Shown piece after piece: positions 19,498 through 27,362 of a DNA stretch of 64,000 nt (position 1 is its first letter; the number at the start of each line of letters is the position of its first letter). The position numbers were made by a program, and so were the translations under genes. Source of the DNA: Desulfovibrio sp. Fe33 (GTDB taxonomy: Bacteria; Desulfobacterota; Desulfovibrionia; Desulfovibrionales; Desulfovibrionaceae). The notes under the pieces are model-generated. The model saw only the letters and a program-made list of their open reading frames with translations, ran no database searches and was not told where the DNA came from. The stretch is from the NCBI RefSeq assembly GCF_028532725.1, contig NZ_JAQKGU010000004.1, positions 1 to 64,000 of the forward strand, read 5' to 3'.

Positions 19498-20184
19498 TCA
19501 ACGTGGCTCCAATTCCTTCCGCAGCGACTCCCTTCCCCGGGACAGCAACCGTTCGACGCCCTTGCGTGACGTTTCGAGCACGGCGGCCATTTCATCATAG
19601 CCGAGCCCTTCGTAATAACGGAGAACAACAGCCATGCGCTGTCTGGGGGGGAGGGCGTCCAACGCCCGGCGCACGCGGGCCGCGTCCTGGCTCGTCATCA
19701 ACGCCTCCTCCTGTCCGGGGGATGGATCGGCCAATTCCGGATAGGCGTCCGACTGTCCTGGCTTCTTACTTTTGGCATGATCCAGACAGAGCCGGGATAT
19801 GATGACGTGGAAATACGTCTTGAAACGAGCTGTACGGCGATAGCGGCCCGAAGCGGCAAGCAGCTTGATGAAGGCGGTCTGGACGATGTCCTCGGCCTCG
19901 TCCCCGGAGCCGAGGAAACGGCAGGCCACACCCCAGGCCCAGGACTGGTGCCGCCGGACCAGTTCGCCGAAGGCCTGTCGGTCCCCGTTTCCCGAGGCTT
20001 CCAACAGGGCCTCGTCCGGGAGTTGCGATTGCGATTGATCAGGCAACCCACCGTCTCCTGGTGTTGTTGAGGCTTGCCCGGAATGGTCCGAGCTCGGACA
20101 GCCCCCCCTGCTCCGCGGCAAACGAGATGCTATCCACGGCCTGTACTCCGTCGAACTGCTTGCTTGGATCTTCCATGCCTTCAT
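19498..20184 (-). CDS. RNA polymerase ECF-type sigma factor
   Basis: 228 residues. Region 2 is visible as ALLEASGNGDRQAFGELVRRH, SGDEAEDIVQTAFIKLL and FKTYFHVIISRLCLDHAK; region 4 as ALDALPPRQRMAVVLRYYEGLGYDEMAAVLETS and RKGVERLLSRGRESLRKEL. There is no region 1 or 3, so it is an ECF (group 4) factor. About 50 N-terminal residues before region 2 are unusual, and the true start may lie downstream of the ATG at 20184. It heads the operon with its anti-sigma, a periplasmic sensor and the ABC/LolA/barrel set, which it probably autoregulates. Confidence 0.9.
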   Translation of the reverse strand: MKAWKIQASSSTEYRPWIASRLPRSRGGCPSSDHSGQASTTPGDGGLPDQSQSQLPDEALLEASGNGDRQAFGELVRRHQSWAWGVACRFLGSGDEAEDIVQTAFIKLLAASGRYRRTARFKTYFHVIISRLCLDHAKSKKPGQSDAYPELADPSPGQEEALMTSQDAARVRRALDALPPRQRMAVVLRYYEGLGYDEMAAVLETSRKGVERLLSRGRESLRKELEPR

Positions 20185-20229
20185 TTCCCATCAGGCCCGG
20201 CCTCCCGCGTCAGATATCTGTTTCTATTT

Positions 20230-20268
20230 GACGACGGGGATTCCCCAATGGGGGAACCGTCTGTCGTC
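20230..20268 (-). promoter_or_regulatory. Imperfect inverted repeat in the leader of the sigma-factor operon
   Basis: GACGAC/GTCGTC outer arms (20230-20235, 20263-20268) enclose TTCCCC/GGGGAA, 46 bp upstream of the sigma-factor ATG. It could be a 5'-UTR hairpin or overlap an ECF promoter; I could not define -35 and -10 elements with confidence. Confidence 0.35.
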
Positions 20269-20299
20269 TTCGCAAGAAGTGAAAGAGGGCAGTATTAAT

Positions 20300-21129
20300 A
20301 TTGTTTTGTCAATCTAGCGCATTCGTACAAATTTCAAAAATCATTTTGCACATAAGAGATCGTACTGGGTGTTCGGACAGTTCGATGGAAAAAATAAAGT
20401 GGGCTTGGAATTAGCGATGGCACCCAATGCGCTCCCCATCCCTTGAGCCGGAGTCGAAACCGCCATCCCTCTCGCCGTCGCCTGCGCGGATGACGATGCA
20501 AGCAAAGTCGTCGGGGCCAGGCCGGACCGCGAAGCGTCCGCCCGGAGGGCTTGGCCTTGCCTTGACGGCTGCTTGCGTCACGCTCGCAGGGAAAACGGCG
20601 GGAGGTGAAGAATTCGTGCCGCCGGAGCTTGCGCGAAGGTTTTGCGGCGTCATATGGTAGGGCATATCCACCGGATAAATCGGTCACTAGAAGGAGGTAA
20701 AACGCACCCAAGGCGCGTTCATAAGTTTTGACGCAAGTCTAAACTGATGAACGCTTAAGTAGGCACTAACGTGCCGGAACACCAAACACTTCGCTGCCGT
20801 TCATTTCCAAACGGCACGCTTTCACATCCAAACGCCAGGCTGGAACACAGCACCCCCGCCGGACAAACGCCAGGTATCTATACACCTGCCGTTGTCGAAA
20901 TTCCCCCACGGCCACCCCTTTATGCGCAGGACGAACGAGTCTGCGTGGTGGCACCCCCTATTAAATGGATTCTTGAATTTTCCTTCAGTGGGAAACGGGC
21001 ATTGATTTGTCTCGTGTCGGTTGTTGTGTGGCGCATTCGCGCCATAGGCAGGTCATTTCCCGGCAAACGGGGAAGGTCCGACCTGCTTTGTCCCGGGGCG
21101 CTGCCCCGAACTTCAGGAAGGAGAATTCC
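20300..21129. other. Gene-poor region between the sigma operon and integrase 1
   Basis: About 830 bp with only short frames. One minus-strand frame (20411-20671, 86 codons) is biased to Pro/Ser/Gly, has no ribosome site and cannot be called. A perfect ribosome-site-like AAGGAGGT occurs near 20693 without a start codon behind it, so this may be a gene remnant. The right half leads to the integrase 1 gene and includes GGGGCGC/GCGCCCC-like dyads. Confidence 0.35.
20715..20754. repeat. 40-bp interrupted inverted repeat in the island
   Basis: GCGTTCAT (20715-20722) and ATGAACGC (20747-20754) flank a second pair AGTTT/AAACT, giving 13 paired positions around a central loop. It lies in the non-coding stretch upstream of integrase 1 and could be a regulator or recombinase binding site. 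Confidence 0.5.
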
Positions 21130-22089
21130 ATGACAAAATCCATCAGTCTGGTACTGGGCGCGAACAGGGCAACCCTGTCCGGTTCGCGCTCGAAGCAACA
21201 CAGGGTCCGTCAGAATGCCCGAGCCTTTGCCAAACGGCTTCGCCGTGAAGGGTTCGGGGTTCGCAAATGGACCAATGTTACGAACAAGCACTTTTCGGCT
21301 GTTGCCCGGCAAATGCAGGAAGAAGGCAAGGGTGACGGGCGCATCGCCGAAATTTTTTCGGCGGCCCGTGACCTTTGCAAGGCCTACGGAAATACCGGCA
21401 TCAGCCCGACCAATGACGTGTTCGACGTCCGGCGGGGCAGCATTGCCAACGCCAACAGCAAAGCGGTTGCCCCCGCCTTCGTGCAGGGGGCAATCGGCAA
21501 GCTGGAAAACGAGCATGGGTATGAATACGGTCCCCGGTGCGCCGCTCAGATCCGTCTGCAATGGGAACTGGGGTTGCGCCGGGAAGAATCGGCGAAGGTC
21601 GATTTGGTCAGCGATTGGGACAGGGAAGGGCGCAGCCTTATTGTCCAGTACGGGACGAAAGGGGGAAGGCCGAGGACGCTAACCAATCTGTCAGATAGGC
21701 AGCAGGATGCTCTTCAGCAGGCATTGCCATATGTCAGCCCTTCGGACAGGCCGGGGGTCCACACCCTTATGCCTGAAGGGATGGGCGACAAGTGGCAGGA
21801 AAAGCTGTCCTATGCGGCCAGGTTGTGCGGGTTCACCAAAAAGGAAAGCGGGTGGACTTTGCATAGCAATCGCCATGAAAGGTTCCACCGGATGTACGCC
21901 GAACACACCGGCTTTCAGCCGCCCAACCAGCACCCTTCAGTGGAAGTCTTTCAACAGGCTGCCTATGACGTGGCAGGGGATGAATGGCCCCGACTCGATG
22001 CCGAAGCCCGTGACGAAATCGAAGTGACAGCAGGACATTCCGCCGGGCGGCGTGACGTGTCCGATGCCTACCTTGGCAGCAGTCAGTGA
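21130..22089 (+). CDS. Tyrosine recombinase / integrase-domain protein (integrase 1)
   Basis: 319 residues from an ATG with AGGAAGGAG upstream. An N-terminal SAM-like DNA-binding part (about 20-80, RQNARAFAKRLRREGFGVRKW) precedes a catalytic domain with Arg in LGLRREESAK, His-x-x-Arg in HSNRHERFHRMY, His in AGHSAGRRD and the nucleophile candidate Tyr in SDAYLGSSQ close to the C-terminus. It differs from integrase 2 in length and architecture and resembles the 'integrase domain-containing' proteins often carried on islands. A strong terminator follows immediately. It converges on integrase 2. Confidence 0.85.
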   Translation: MTKSISLVLGANRATLSGSRSKQHRVRQNARAFAKRLRREGFGVRKWTNVTNKHFSAVARQMQEEGKGDGRIAEIFSAARDLCKAYGNTGISPTNDVFDVRRGSIANANSKAVAPAFVQGAIGKLENEHGYEYGPRCAAQIRLQWELGLRREESAKVDLVSDWDREGRSLIVQYGTKGGRPRTLTNLSDRQQDALQQALPYVSPSDRPGVHTLMPEGMGDKWQEKLSYAARLCGFTKKESGWTLHSNRHERFHRMYAEHTGFQPPNQHPSVEVFQQAAYDVAGDEWPRLDAEARDEIEVTAGHSAGRRDVSDAYLGSSQ

Positions 22090-22093
22090 CAAG

Positions 22094-22120
22094 ACCCCGC
22101 TTCGGCGGGGTTTTCCTTTT
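22094..22120 (+). terminator. Rho-independent terminator of integrase 1
   Basis: ACCCCGC-TTC-GGCGGGGT stem followed by TTTTCCTTTT, five bases after the stop codon. Confidence 0.9.
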
Positions 22121-22128
22121 GGGCGTGA

Positions 22129-22180
22129 GGTTCCATGGGGGAGATAAATCGCCTAGGCGATTTATCTCCCCCATGGAACC
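22129..22180. repeat. Perfect 52-bp palindrome between the two convergent integrase genes
   Basis: From GGTTCCATGG at the left to CCATGGAACC at the right, every base pairs with its mirror partner, with CCTAGG at the centre (22152-22157) and no loop. It can form a 26-bp cruciform arm. Confidence 0.97.
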
Positions 22181-22223
22181 GTCCTTTCCTCCCGTCGGCT
22201 TGGGGCCGACGGAAGGGAAGGAC
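22181..22223. terminator. 19-bp hairpin abutting the palindrome, probable terminator of integrase 2
   Basis: GTCCTTTCCTCCCGTCGGC pairs with its partner ending GGAAGGGAAGGAC with two mismatches around a 5-base loop. It lies 20 bp beyond the stop codon of the minus-strand integrase 2. No good T-run is present, so the terminator role is inferred from position. Confidence 0.45.
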
Positions 22224-22242
22224 TATCGCCAAATGAGGGTCA

Positions 22243-23928
22243 CTACTTGGGAACGTATTTCGATTTTTCCAGATGAGACAGGTCCACCCCGTAGTCGAGG
22301 TGAGCTATGACCTCCTCGAAGCACATGGAGGCCGGGAAACGCCCCCCATATCTTTCGGCGGACATCTTCTTGAGCTTGTGGCCAAAGGTCTGTTCGAACG
22401 GGTCGCCTTGCATTTTCTTTTGCTTGAAGAAGTTGGAGAACGTGTGCCGCAAGCTATGAAAATCCTTGACCCCTTCGGCTTCCTCCAGATCGATAGATCT
22501 CTTGAATTCACCGAACCTTTCGCCGAGTTTGTGGCCGTAGTTCGTGTTGATCTTGACGAGTTCGGGGAAGACTCGAAGGTGTCCCATTTCGGCCTGTTGT
22601 CGAGCGAATTCGGGGAAACGCAGTGTTTCAACGAGGAAAGGATGAAGCGGGAGGAGCCGCTTGGCGCTTGGGTTTTTCAGCTTCTTGTTGGCGAACCCAT
22701 GAACATTCTTTTCCTTGTTGACATCCAAGACCCACACCCCTTCCTCCTGTCGGACATCTTCAACGTGGAGTTGGCATACCTCCTCACGCCGTGCGCCCGT
22801 GAAAAGGGAAAGAATAGGGCACCAGAAGTCGGACGGGTGCAGGAATGTGTCGTCGACATATTGAGGAGCGTTGAAGATGTTTTCCAAGTCTTTGGTCGTG
22901 TACGGGGATCGGTGTTCCGTTTCCGGCTTTTCTTCTTTGATTTTCAGACGGTGAGCGGGGTTGGTGGGAATAAGCTGCTCATCCTCGCACCACGTCAAAA
23001 ATGATGAGATATTGGTCAGGTTGTTATTCACGGTGCTGACGGCAACGGTATTGTCGGGTTCAAGGGCGACCATTTCTTGGATGGTCTTGCCCTTGAATCG
23101 TTTGCTATTCCGAAATCGGGGGAGCTGGAGCAGGGTATCCCGTACATAGCGCACTGCCTGTCGGTCCACTTCATCCACCGGAATGTCCCCGAGGATGTCG
23201 GTCAGGCTGTTGAGCGTGGATAGGATGTCCTTGGCACTGCCCTCGCTCCAGCGCTTGGCGGCGATCCTGTCCGCCTTGTAGCGTTCCAGGGCTTCGGAAA
23301 GCAGGATTTGGGGCTTGGGTTCCTGTGTCGGCTGCGGAGCGACTGATTCGGGCGGCAGAATGGATTTTTCAAAGGTGTAATCGCCTTCGGCACGGTGGCT
23401 GATGATGCGATAGTAGGCGATAAGGGTTTTGATGAATTCGTGCGCGAACTCATCGGACAGGGGGAGCGAGTCAGGTGGGCCGAAAGCCCCGTCTTCAGCC
23501 GCCATGATCGTGTATTTCCGCATGGTGGCGTAGTCTTTGGACACCATCAGGGCCTTGAGTGTTTCGATAATCCTTTCGGTATCTCCCGGCACGTATTGCG
23601 TGTGGGGGCTGGGCGGTGTGAGCTTTTTGATGGCAATGTGTTCATTTTCTTTCAGGAAACGCTTGAGCCAGTCGTTCATGAAGACTTTTATCTGGTCGAA
23701 ATCATCCATGGGGAGTTCACCGTTCCTCATCTTGGTCAGTATTCGTTTTACGCCCGAGGCCAATATTCGGGCCTTGGGCCTTGCCTCGGCCAGGTAGCCC
23801 GTCTGGAGAGACATCCTGACTTCGGAGCGGCCCAACGAGTCCCGCAGGTCGTGCGGGATGACGTGGCGAAAGTAATAGATTGAGCCCTTCCGGTAAAGGT
23901 GGTTCGGGGAACGCGCGATTTGGGGCAT
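22243..23928 (-). CDS. Site-specific tyrosine recombinase (integrase 2), long DUF6538-type N-terminus
   Basis: 561 residues, long for a phage integrase. The start MPQIARSPNHLYRKGSIYYFRHVIP is the N-terminal domain seen in proteobacterial island integrases. A core-binding domain follows at about 205-330 and the catalytic domain at about 340-540: Arg in FTGARREEV, His-x-x-Arg in HSLRHTF, FGHKLKKMSAERYGGRF with the candidate nucleophile Tyr. Its start codon lies about 150 bp from the 3' end of tRNA-Leu, the standard place for the integrase of a tRNA-inserted element, so it is the likely catalyst of the 13946/24082 duplication. Confidence 0.9.
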   Translation of the reverse strand: MPQIARSPNHLYRKGSIYYFRHVIPHDLRDSLGRSEVRMSLQTGYLAEARPKARILASGVKRILTKMRNGELPMDDFDQIKVFMNDWLKRFLKENEHIAIKKLTPPSPHTQYVPGDTERIIETLKALMVSKDYATMRKYTIMAAEDGAFGPPDSLPLSDEFAHEFIKTLIAYYRIISHRAEGDYTFEKSILPPESVAPQPTQEPKPQILLSEALERYKADRIAAKRWSEGSAKDILSTLNSLTDILGDIPVDEVDRQAVRYVRDTLLQLPRFRNSKRFKGKTIQEMVALEPDNTVAVSTVNNNLTNISSFLTWCEDEQLIPTNPAHRLKIKEEKPETEHRSPYTTKDLENIFNAPQYVDDTFLHPSDFWCPILSLFTGARREEVCQLHVEDVRQEEGVWVLDVNKEKNVHGFANKKLKNPSAKRLLPLHPFLVETLRFPEFARQQAEMGHLRVFPELVKINTNYGHKLGERFGEFKRSIDLEEAEGVKDFHSLRHTFSNFFKQKKMQGDPFEQTFGHKLKKMSAERYGGRFPASMCFEEVIAHLDYGVDLSHLEKSKYVPK

Positions 23929-23957
23929 GTGACGTCTCCGGCGGTAGACGATTCCGG

Positions 23958-23994
23958 GTACTTTGACCCATCACTTTGACCCCTTGGGGTCAAA
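23958..23994. repeat. Three TTTGACCC motifs: candidate recombinase arm-binding sites at the tRNA-proximal end
   Basis: GTACTTTGACCCA (23958-23970) and TCACTTTGACCCC (23971-23983) are adjacent direct repeats; GGGGTCAAA (23986-23994) is the inverted copy. A matching CCACTTTGACCCA occurs near the other island end (14056-14068). Direct and inverted short repeats next to att cores are typical arm sites of integrases. Confidence 0.5.
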
Positions 23995-24042
23995 TCACGC
24001 CAAAATGCAGATAGACATGTAACTTGCCGGATAAAAAAGAAA

Positions 24043-24072
24043 AAGGGTTGCAGCTGTTTAGCCACAACCCTT
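24043..24072 (-). terminator. Rho-independent terminator of tRNA-Leu
   Basis: On the minus strand AAGGGTTGTGGC pairs imperfectly with GCTGCAACCCTT and is followed by TTTTCTTTTTT. It directly follows the tRNA 3' end and parallels the hairpin at 13906-13936. Confidence 0.75.
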
Positions 24073-24081
24073 GTTTCATTC

Positions 24082-24168
24082 TGGTGCCGAAGAGAAGACT
24101 CGAACTTCCACGGGAATACTCCCACTAGACCCTGAACCTAGCGTGTCTACCAATTCCACCACTTCGGC
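24082..24168 (-). tRNA. tRNA-Leu (anticodon CAG)
   Basis: 87-nt class II tRNA with encoded CCA. Acceptor GCCGAAG pairs with CTTCGGC followed by A-CCA; TGGTAGACACGC is the D-arm; CAG sits in the anticodon loop (GGTTCAGGG); a long variable arm precedes the TTCGAGTC T-loop. Its last 21 bp are duplicated at 13946-13966, marking it as the insertion site of the island. Confidence 0.95.
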
Positions 24169-24329
24169 ACGTTCAAGGCGAAAAGGCTTATATATGCCGC
24201 GCCGACGGTTTGCAAGAACTTTTTGCGGAGAAAGTGAAGAAGGGGAAAGACCGGGCCGTTGTGACCGGCGAACTCCTTGAAATCACCGTTAAATTCCGGT
24301 AAATGATAATCACATATCCGGAGTTTCTC

Positions 24330-25235
24330 ATGGAAAATCTATTGTTGCTCGGCGTCTGCTTCCTGCTGGGTGTGGGGTTGCGGAAGACCGGCATCATCGA
24401 CGAGCGCGGGACCGCTGGCCTGAACGCGGTCATTATCCATATGTCATTACCCGCCCTGGCGCTGTTGCACGTCCACGACCTGCATATCAGCCCGGGATTG
24501 GTGCTGCCCGCCGCCATGCCCTGGATCGTGTTCGGCGTGGGGTGGCTGTTTTTCAACTTCTGGGGCCGCCGCCTGGGGTGGGACCGCGCAACCGTGGCCT
24601 GCCTCGCCCTGACCGGCGGACTGGGCAACACCTCCTTCGTGGGACTGCCCATGATCGAGGCTTTTTTCGGCAAGCAGTATCTCGGCGTGGGAATGCTGTG
24701 CGATACGGCGGGGTCCTTCATGGTCCTGGCCCTGCCCGGCATCATCCTGGCCGCCAGGGCGTCCGGACAGGGCGTGCGGGGGCGGGAGCTCGCGCGCAGG
24801 GTGCTGCTCTTTCCGCCGCTGGTCGCCATCGTTCTGGGCTTCGCCCTCCAACCCGTGCCGTACCCCGAGTGGTTCAGCGGATTGCTCGGACGTCTTGGGG
24901 CGACCCTGAGTCCTCTGGCCCTGCTTTCCGTGGGGCTGACCCTGCGTTTCGAGGCCATCCGGGGGAGGGGCAAAGAACTGGTTGTCGGACTGGGCTACAA
25001 GTTGGTCCTGGCTCCGATCCTCATTTTCATCCTGTATGTCCTGGTGCTTGGAAAGACCGATATGGTCACCATCATCACGGTTTTCGAAGCCGCAACGGGG
25101 CCCATGATTAGCGGCGGCATCGTCGCGATGACCTATGGCGTCCGCCCTCGGCTCGTGGCGGGAATGCTGGCGGTGGGCATCCCGCTTGCCTTCCTGAACC
25201 TGTCCTTGTGGCAATGGATGCTCAAGGCCGTTTGA
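24330..25235 (+). CDS. AEC-family membrane transporter (auxin efflux carrier/malonate-permease type)
   Basis: 301 residues, very hydrophobic, with about ten predicted membrane segments in two halves. The AEC pattern appears as ITxxLLxG-like N-terminus (LLLLGVCFLLGVGLRKTGI), NAVIIHMSLPALAL and GGLGNTSFVGLPM in the first half, and LSVGLTLRFE plus AATGPMISGGIVAM in the second. Members export or import organic anions; the substrate here is unknown. The ATG at 24330 (CGGAG 6 bases upstream) is preferred over one at 24303. It is a single-gene unit between the tRNA and a chemoreceptor gene. Confidence 0.85.
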   Translation: MENLLLLGVCFLLGVGLRKTGIIDERGTAGLNAVIIHMSLPALALLHVHDLHISPGLVLPAAMPWIVFGVGWLFFNFWGRRLGWDRATVACLALTGGLGNTSFVGLPMIEAFFGKQYLGVGMLCDTAGSFMVLALPGIILAARASGQGVRGRELARRVLLFPPLVAIVLGFALQPVPYPEWFSGLLGRLGATLSPLALLSVGLTLRFEAIRGRGKELVVGLGYKLVLAPILIFILYVLVLGKTDMVTIITVFEAATGPMISGGIVAMTYGVRPRLVAGMLAVGIPLAFLNLSLWQWMLKAV

Positions 25236-25280
25236 TCCGGTCTGCTCAATACAAGTGGGGAATTGTTTTTTACACGGTAA

Positions 25281-25388
25281 GAGGGAAATCAGGTATTGAA
25301 AGCCGCTTTGCGGCGACAGTCGGGTGATTTCGCCTCCGGCGGGCAAGGGTTCGCACCCTTGCATCCCCTGTATGCGCCTTCGGCGCGG
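25281..25388 (-). repeat. Dispersed four-hairpin intergenic repeat, copy B
   Basis: Reverse-complement copy of the element at 13766, retaining all four hairpins and the CCTGATTTCCCTC flank. It lies 45 bp after the AEC transporter stop codon and before the chemoreceptor terminator. Confidence 0.85.
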
Positions 25389-25433
25389 GCTTATCCGGTC
25401 GAAAAAGCTGGGAGTTTTTTGCAGGACACAAAG

Positions 25434-25470
25434 AAAGGGCGCACCGCGGTATTGCGGCGCGCCCTTTTTG
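25434..25470 (-). terminator. Terminator, probably bidirectional, after the chemoreceptor gene
   Basis: GGGCGC...GCGCCC stem enclosing a second CCGC/GCGG pairing, with A-run on the left and TTTTT on the right, so it can work on both strands. It follows the chemoreceptor stop codon by about 20 bp. Confidence 0.7.
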
Positions 25471-25489
25471 TTTCGCGGGGTGTCCCGGT

Positions 25490-27190
25490 CTAGAACCGTT
25501 CGAAGTCCTCGTCCTCCAGGGCGGAGTTCATGTCGAGGTCGACTCCCGTCTTTGCGGGCGCGGTCGGCCGGGATGGGGGCAGTTGCCCTTGGGGGGCACG
25601 GGATACCGTCGTCCGGGCGGGACGGGCGGTGGTTCGGTTGTCGATGGTGAAGAATTGCATCGCCTGCTGGAGTTGGGTGGCCTGGGTGGTGAACTCGCGG
25701 GCCGCTGCGGCCAGTTCCTCCGAAGCCCCGGCATTCTGCTGAATGACGCCGTCCAGTTCCTGGATGGCCTTGTTGATCTCCCTGGCTCCGGCGTTCTGCT
25801 CGGAACTGGCAGCCGAGATTTCCTGGACCAGGTCGGCCGTCTTGCGGATATCCGGCACCATGCGGGTCAGCATGGCTCCGGCCTCGTCAGCCTTGGCCAG
25901 GGTGACGGTGGACAGCTCTCCGATTTCCGACGCGGCGGCGCCGCTTCGTTCGGCCAGTTTGCGCACCTCGGCGGCGACCACGGCGAATCCCTTGCCTGCC
26001 TCACCGGCGCGGGCCGCCTCGATGGCCGCGTTCAGGGCCAGCAGGTTGGTCTGCCGCGCGATTTCCTCGATGATCGAGATCTTTTCGGCGATGTTCTTGA
26101 TCGAGTGGACCGCCTCCATGACGGTCTCGCCGCCTTTCTGGGCGTCCTGGGCCGTCTGGTGGGCCATGCGTTCGGTCTGGGCGGCGTTCTCGGTGTTTCG
26201 TCCTATCTGGCCGATCATCTCTTCCATGGCGGCGGAGACCTCTTCCACGGATGCGGCCTGGCGGTTGGCCCCGTCGGCCAGGGAAGTGGCCGATCCCGTC
26301 ACCTCGGAACTGCCCGAGGCCACCTGGTCAGCGCCGTCCTTGGCCTGGCCCACGATCTGCCGCAGACGTTTGACCATGACTCCCAGCGAGGCGGTCAGCC
26401 TGCCGGGTTCGTCGGTGTAGCCGGATTCGATGTCGCGGGTCAGGTCGCCCGAGGCTACCTGGTCGGCCAGCCCCAGGGCTTCGTTCAGGGGGGTGACGAT
26501 GGAGCGGACGATGAGCAGGCAAACGGGCAGGATAATCAGGGCGAACAGGCCGATCACTGCCCCGCCGATGCCCCATATGTAGGAAGAGGCGATGCCTTCC
26601 ACCTTGTTGGTGATGTTCAGCTTTTCCGCTTCGACATTGTCGAGGTACACGCCGGTGCCTATCCACATGTCGGTGCCGGGAATGAGCGCCGCGTAGGAAA
26701 GTTTCGGCTGGTCGCCCTTGCCGGGCTTGGGCCAGATGTAGGTCAGGAATCCGCCGCCGTTATGGGCGATCTTGTTCAGTTCGGAAACCAGGGCGATGCC
26801 GTTGGGGTCCTTGAGGCCGGACAGATCCTTGCCCTGTTTGGAGTGGTCGGGGGGCAGGGCGACGTTGACGGTGCCGTTGTAGACGAAGAAATAGCCGGAT
26901 GCGTCATCTTCGAAGCGGATTTTGTCCACCAGCTTGCGGATGTGCTCAACCTTGGCGTCGGCATCGTCGATGTCGGCGATTGCGGTGCCGACCGTTTCCG
27001 CCATGGACTGGGTGGCGACTTCAAGCTTGCGCTTTTCGCCTTCGAGCATCGCCGTGGCCGCAAAATCCACGCCGACATTCTTGACCTTGTTCACGCCGTC
27101 GAGGAAGGCCAGGGTAAACCCCGCCACGAACAGCACGATAAGGCAAATCAATAATAAAATTCTGGTCTTGATCGTGAGCTTTCTGAGCAT
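25490..27190 (-). CDS. Methyl-accepting chemotaxis protein with single Cache-type sensor
   Basis: 566 residues. Membrane segment 1 about 11-31, then a periplasmic Cache domain of about 150 residues with the sCache pattern ([53 protein letters not shown]). Membrane segment 2 is at about 205-230, followed by HAMP and a cytoplasmic signalling domain with the strictly conserved hairpin tip [22 protein letters not shown]. The C-terminal tail ([11 protein letters not shown] to EDFERF) is unstructured, with no CheR-binding pentapeptide. ATG with AAGGAG upstream. Confidence 0.95.
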   Translation of the reverse strand: MLRKLTIKTRILLLICLIVLFVAGFTLAFLDGVNKVKNVGVDFAATAMLEGEKRKLEVATQSMAETVGTAIADIDDADAKVEHIRKLVDKIRFEDDASGYFFVYNGTVNVALPPDHSKQGKDLSGLKDPNGIALVSELNKIAHNGGGFLTYIWPKPGKGDQPKLSYAALIPGTDMWIGTGVYLDNVEAEKLNITNKVEGIASSYIWGIGGAVIGLFALIILPVCLLIVRSIVTPLNEALGLADQVASGDLTRDIESGYTDEPGRLTASLGVMVKRLRQIVGQAKDGADQVASGSSEVTGSATSLADGANRQAASVEEVSAAMEEMIGQIGRNTENAAQTERMAHQTAQDAQKGGETVMEAVHSIKNIAEKISIIEEIARQTNLLALNAAIEAARAGEAGKGFAVVAAEVRKLAERSGAAASEIGELSTVTLAKADEAGAMLTRMVPDIRKTADLVQEISAASSEQNAGAREINKAIQELDGVIQQNAGASEELAAAAREFTTQATQLQQAMQFFTIDNRTTARPARTTVSRAPQGQLPPSRPTAPAKTGVDLDMNSALEDEDFERF

Positions 27191-27362
27191 TCGCTTCTCC
27201 TTGAAGTGTGGGGATGCTCACGCCTACCACACTTTTTCCGATTTGCTTCATGGCGGTGCGCGATTTATAATGGGTCGTGGCGATCGTAACATGCCGCACC
27301 GCCCTTTTCAGGTCTTGACGCGGGTGTTCCATACCGATCTCTTTCCTGATAGGAAGGCCCTC

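Noticed and set aside
20411-20671. 86-codon minus-strand frame in the island
   Set aside because: Low-complexity Pro/Ser/Gly composition typical of non-coding GC-rich DNA and no ribosome site; kept only as part of a gene-poor region.
24188-25364. Two minus-strand frames opposite the AEC transporter
   Set aside because: Shadow frames; the plus-strand frame has membrane segments and family motifs.
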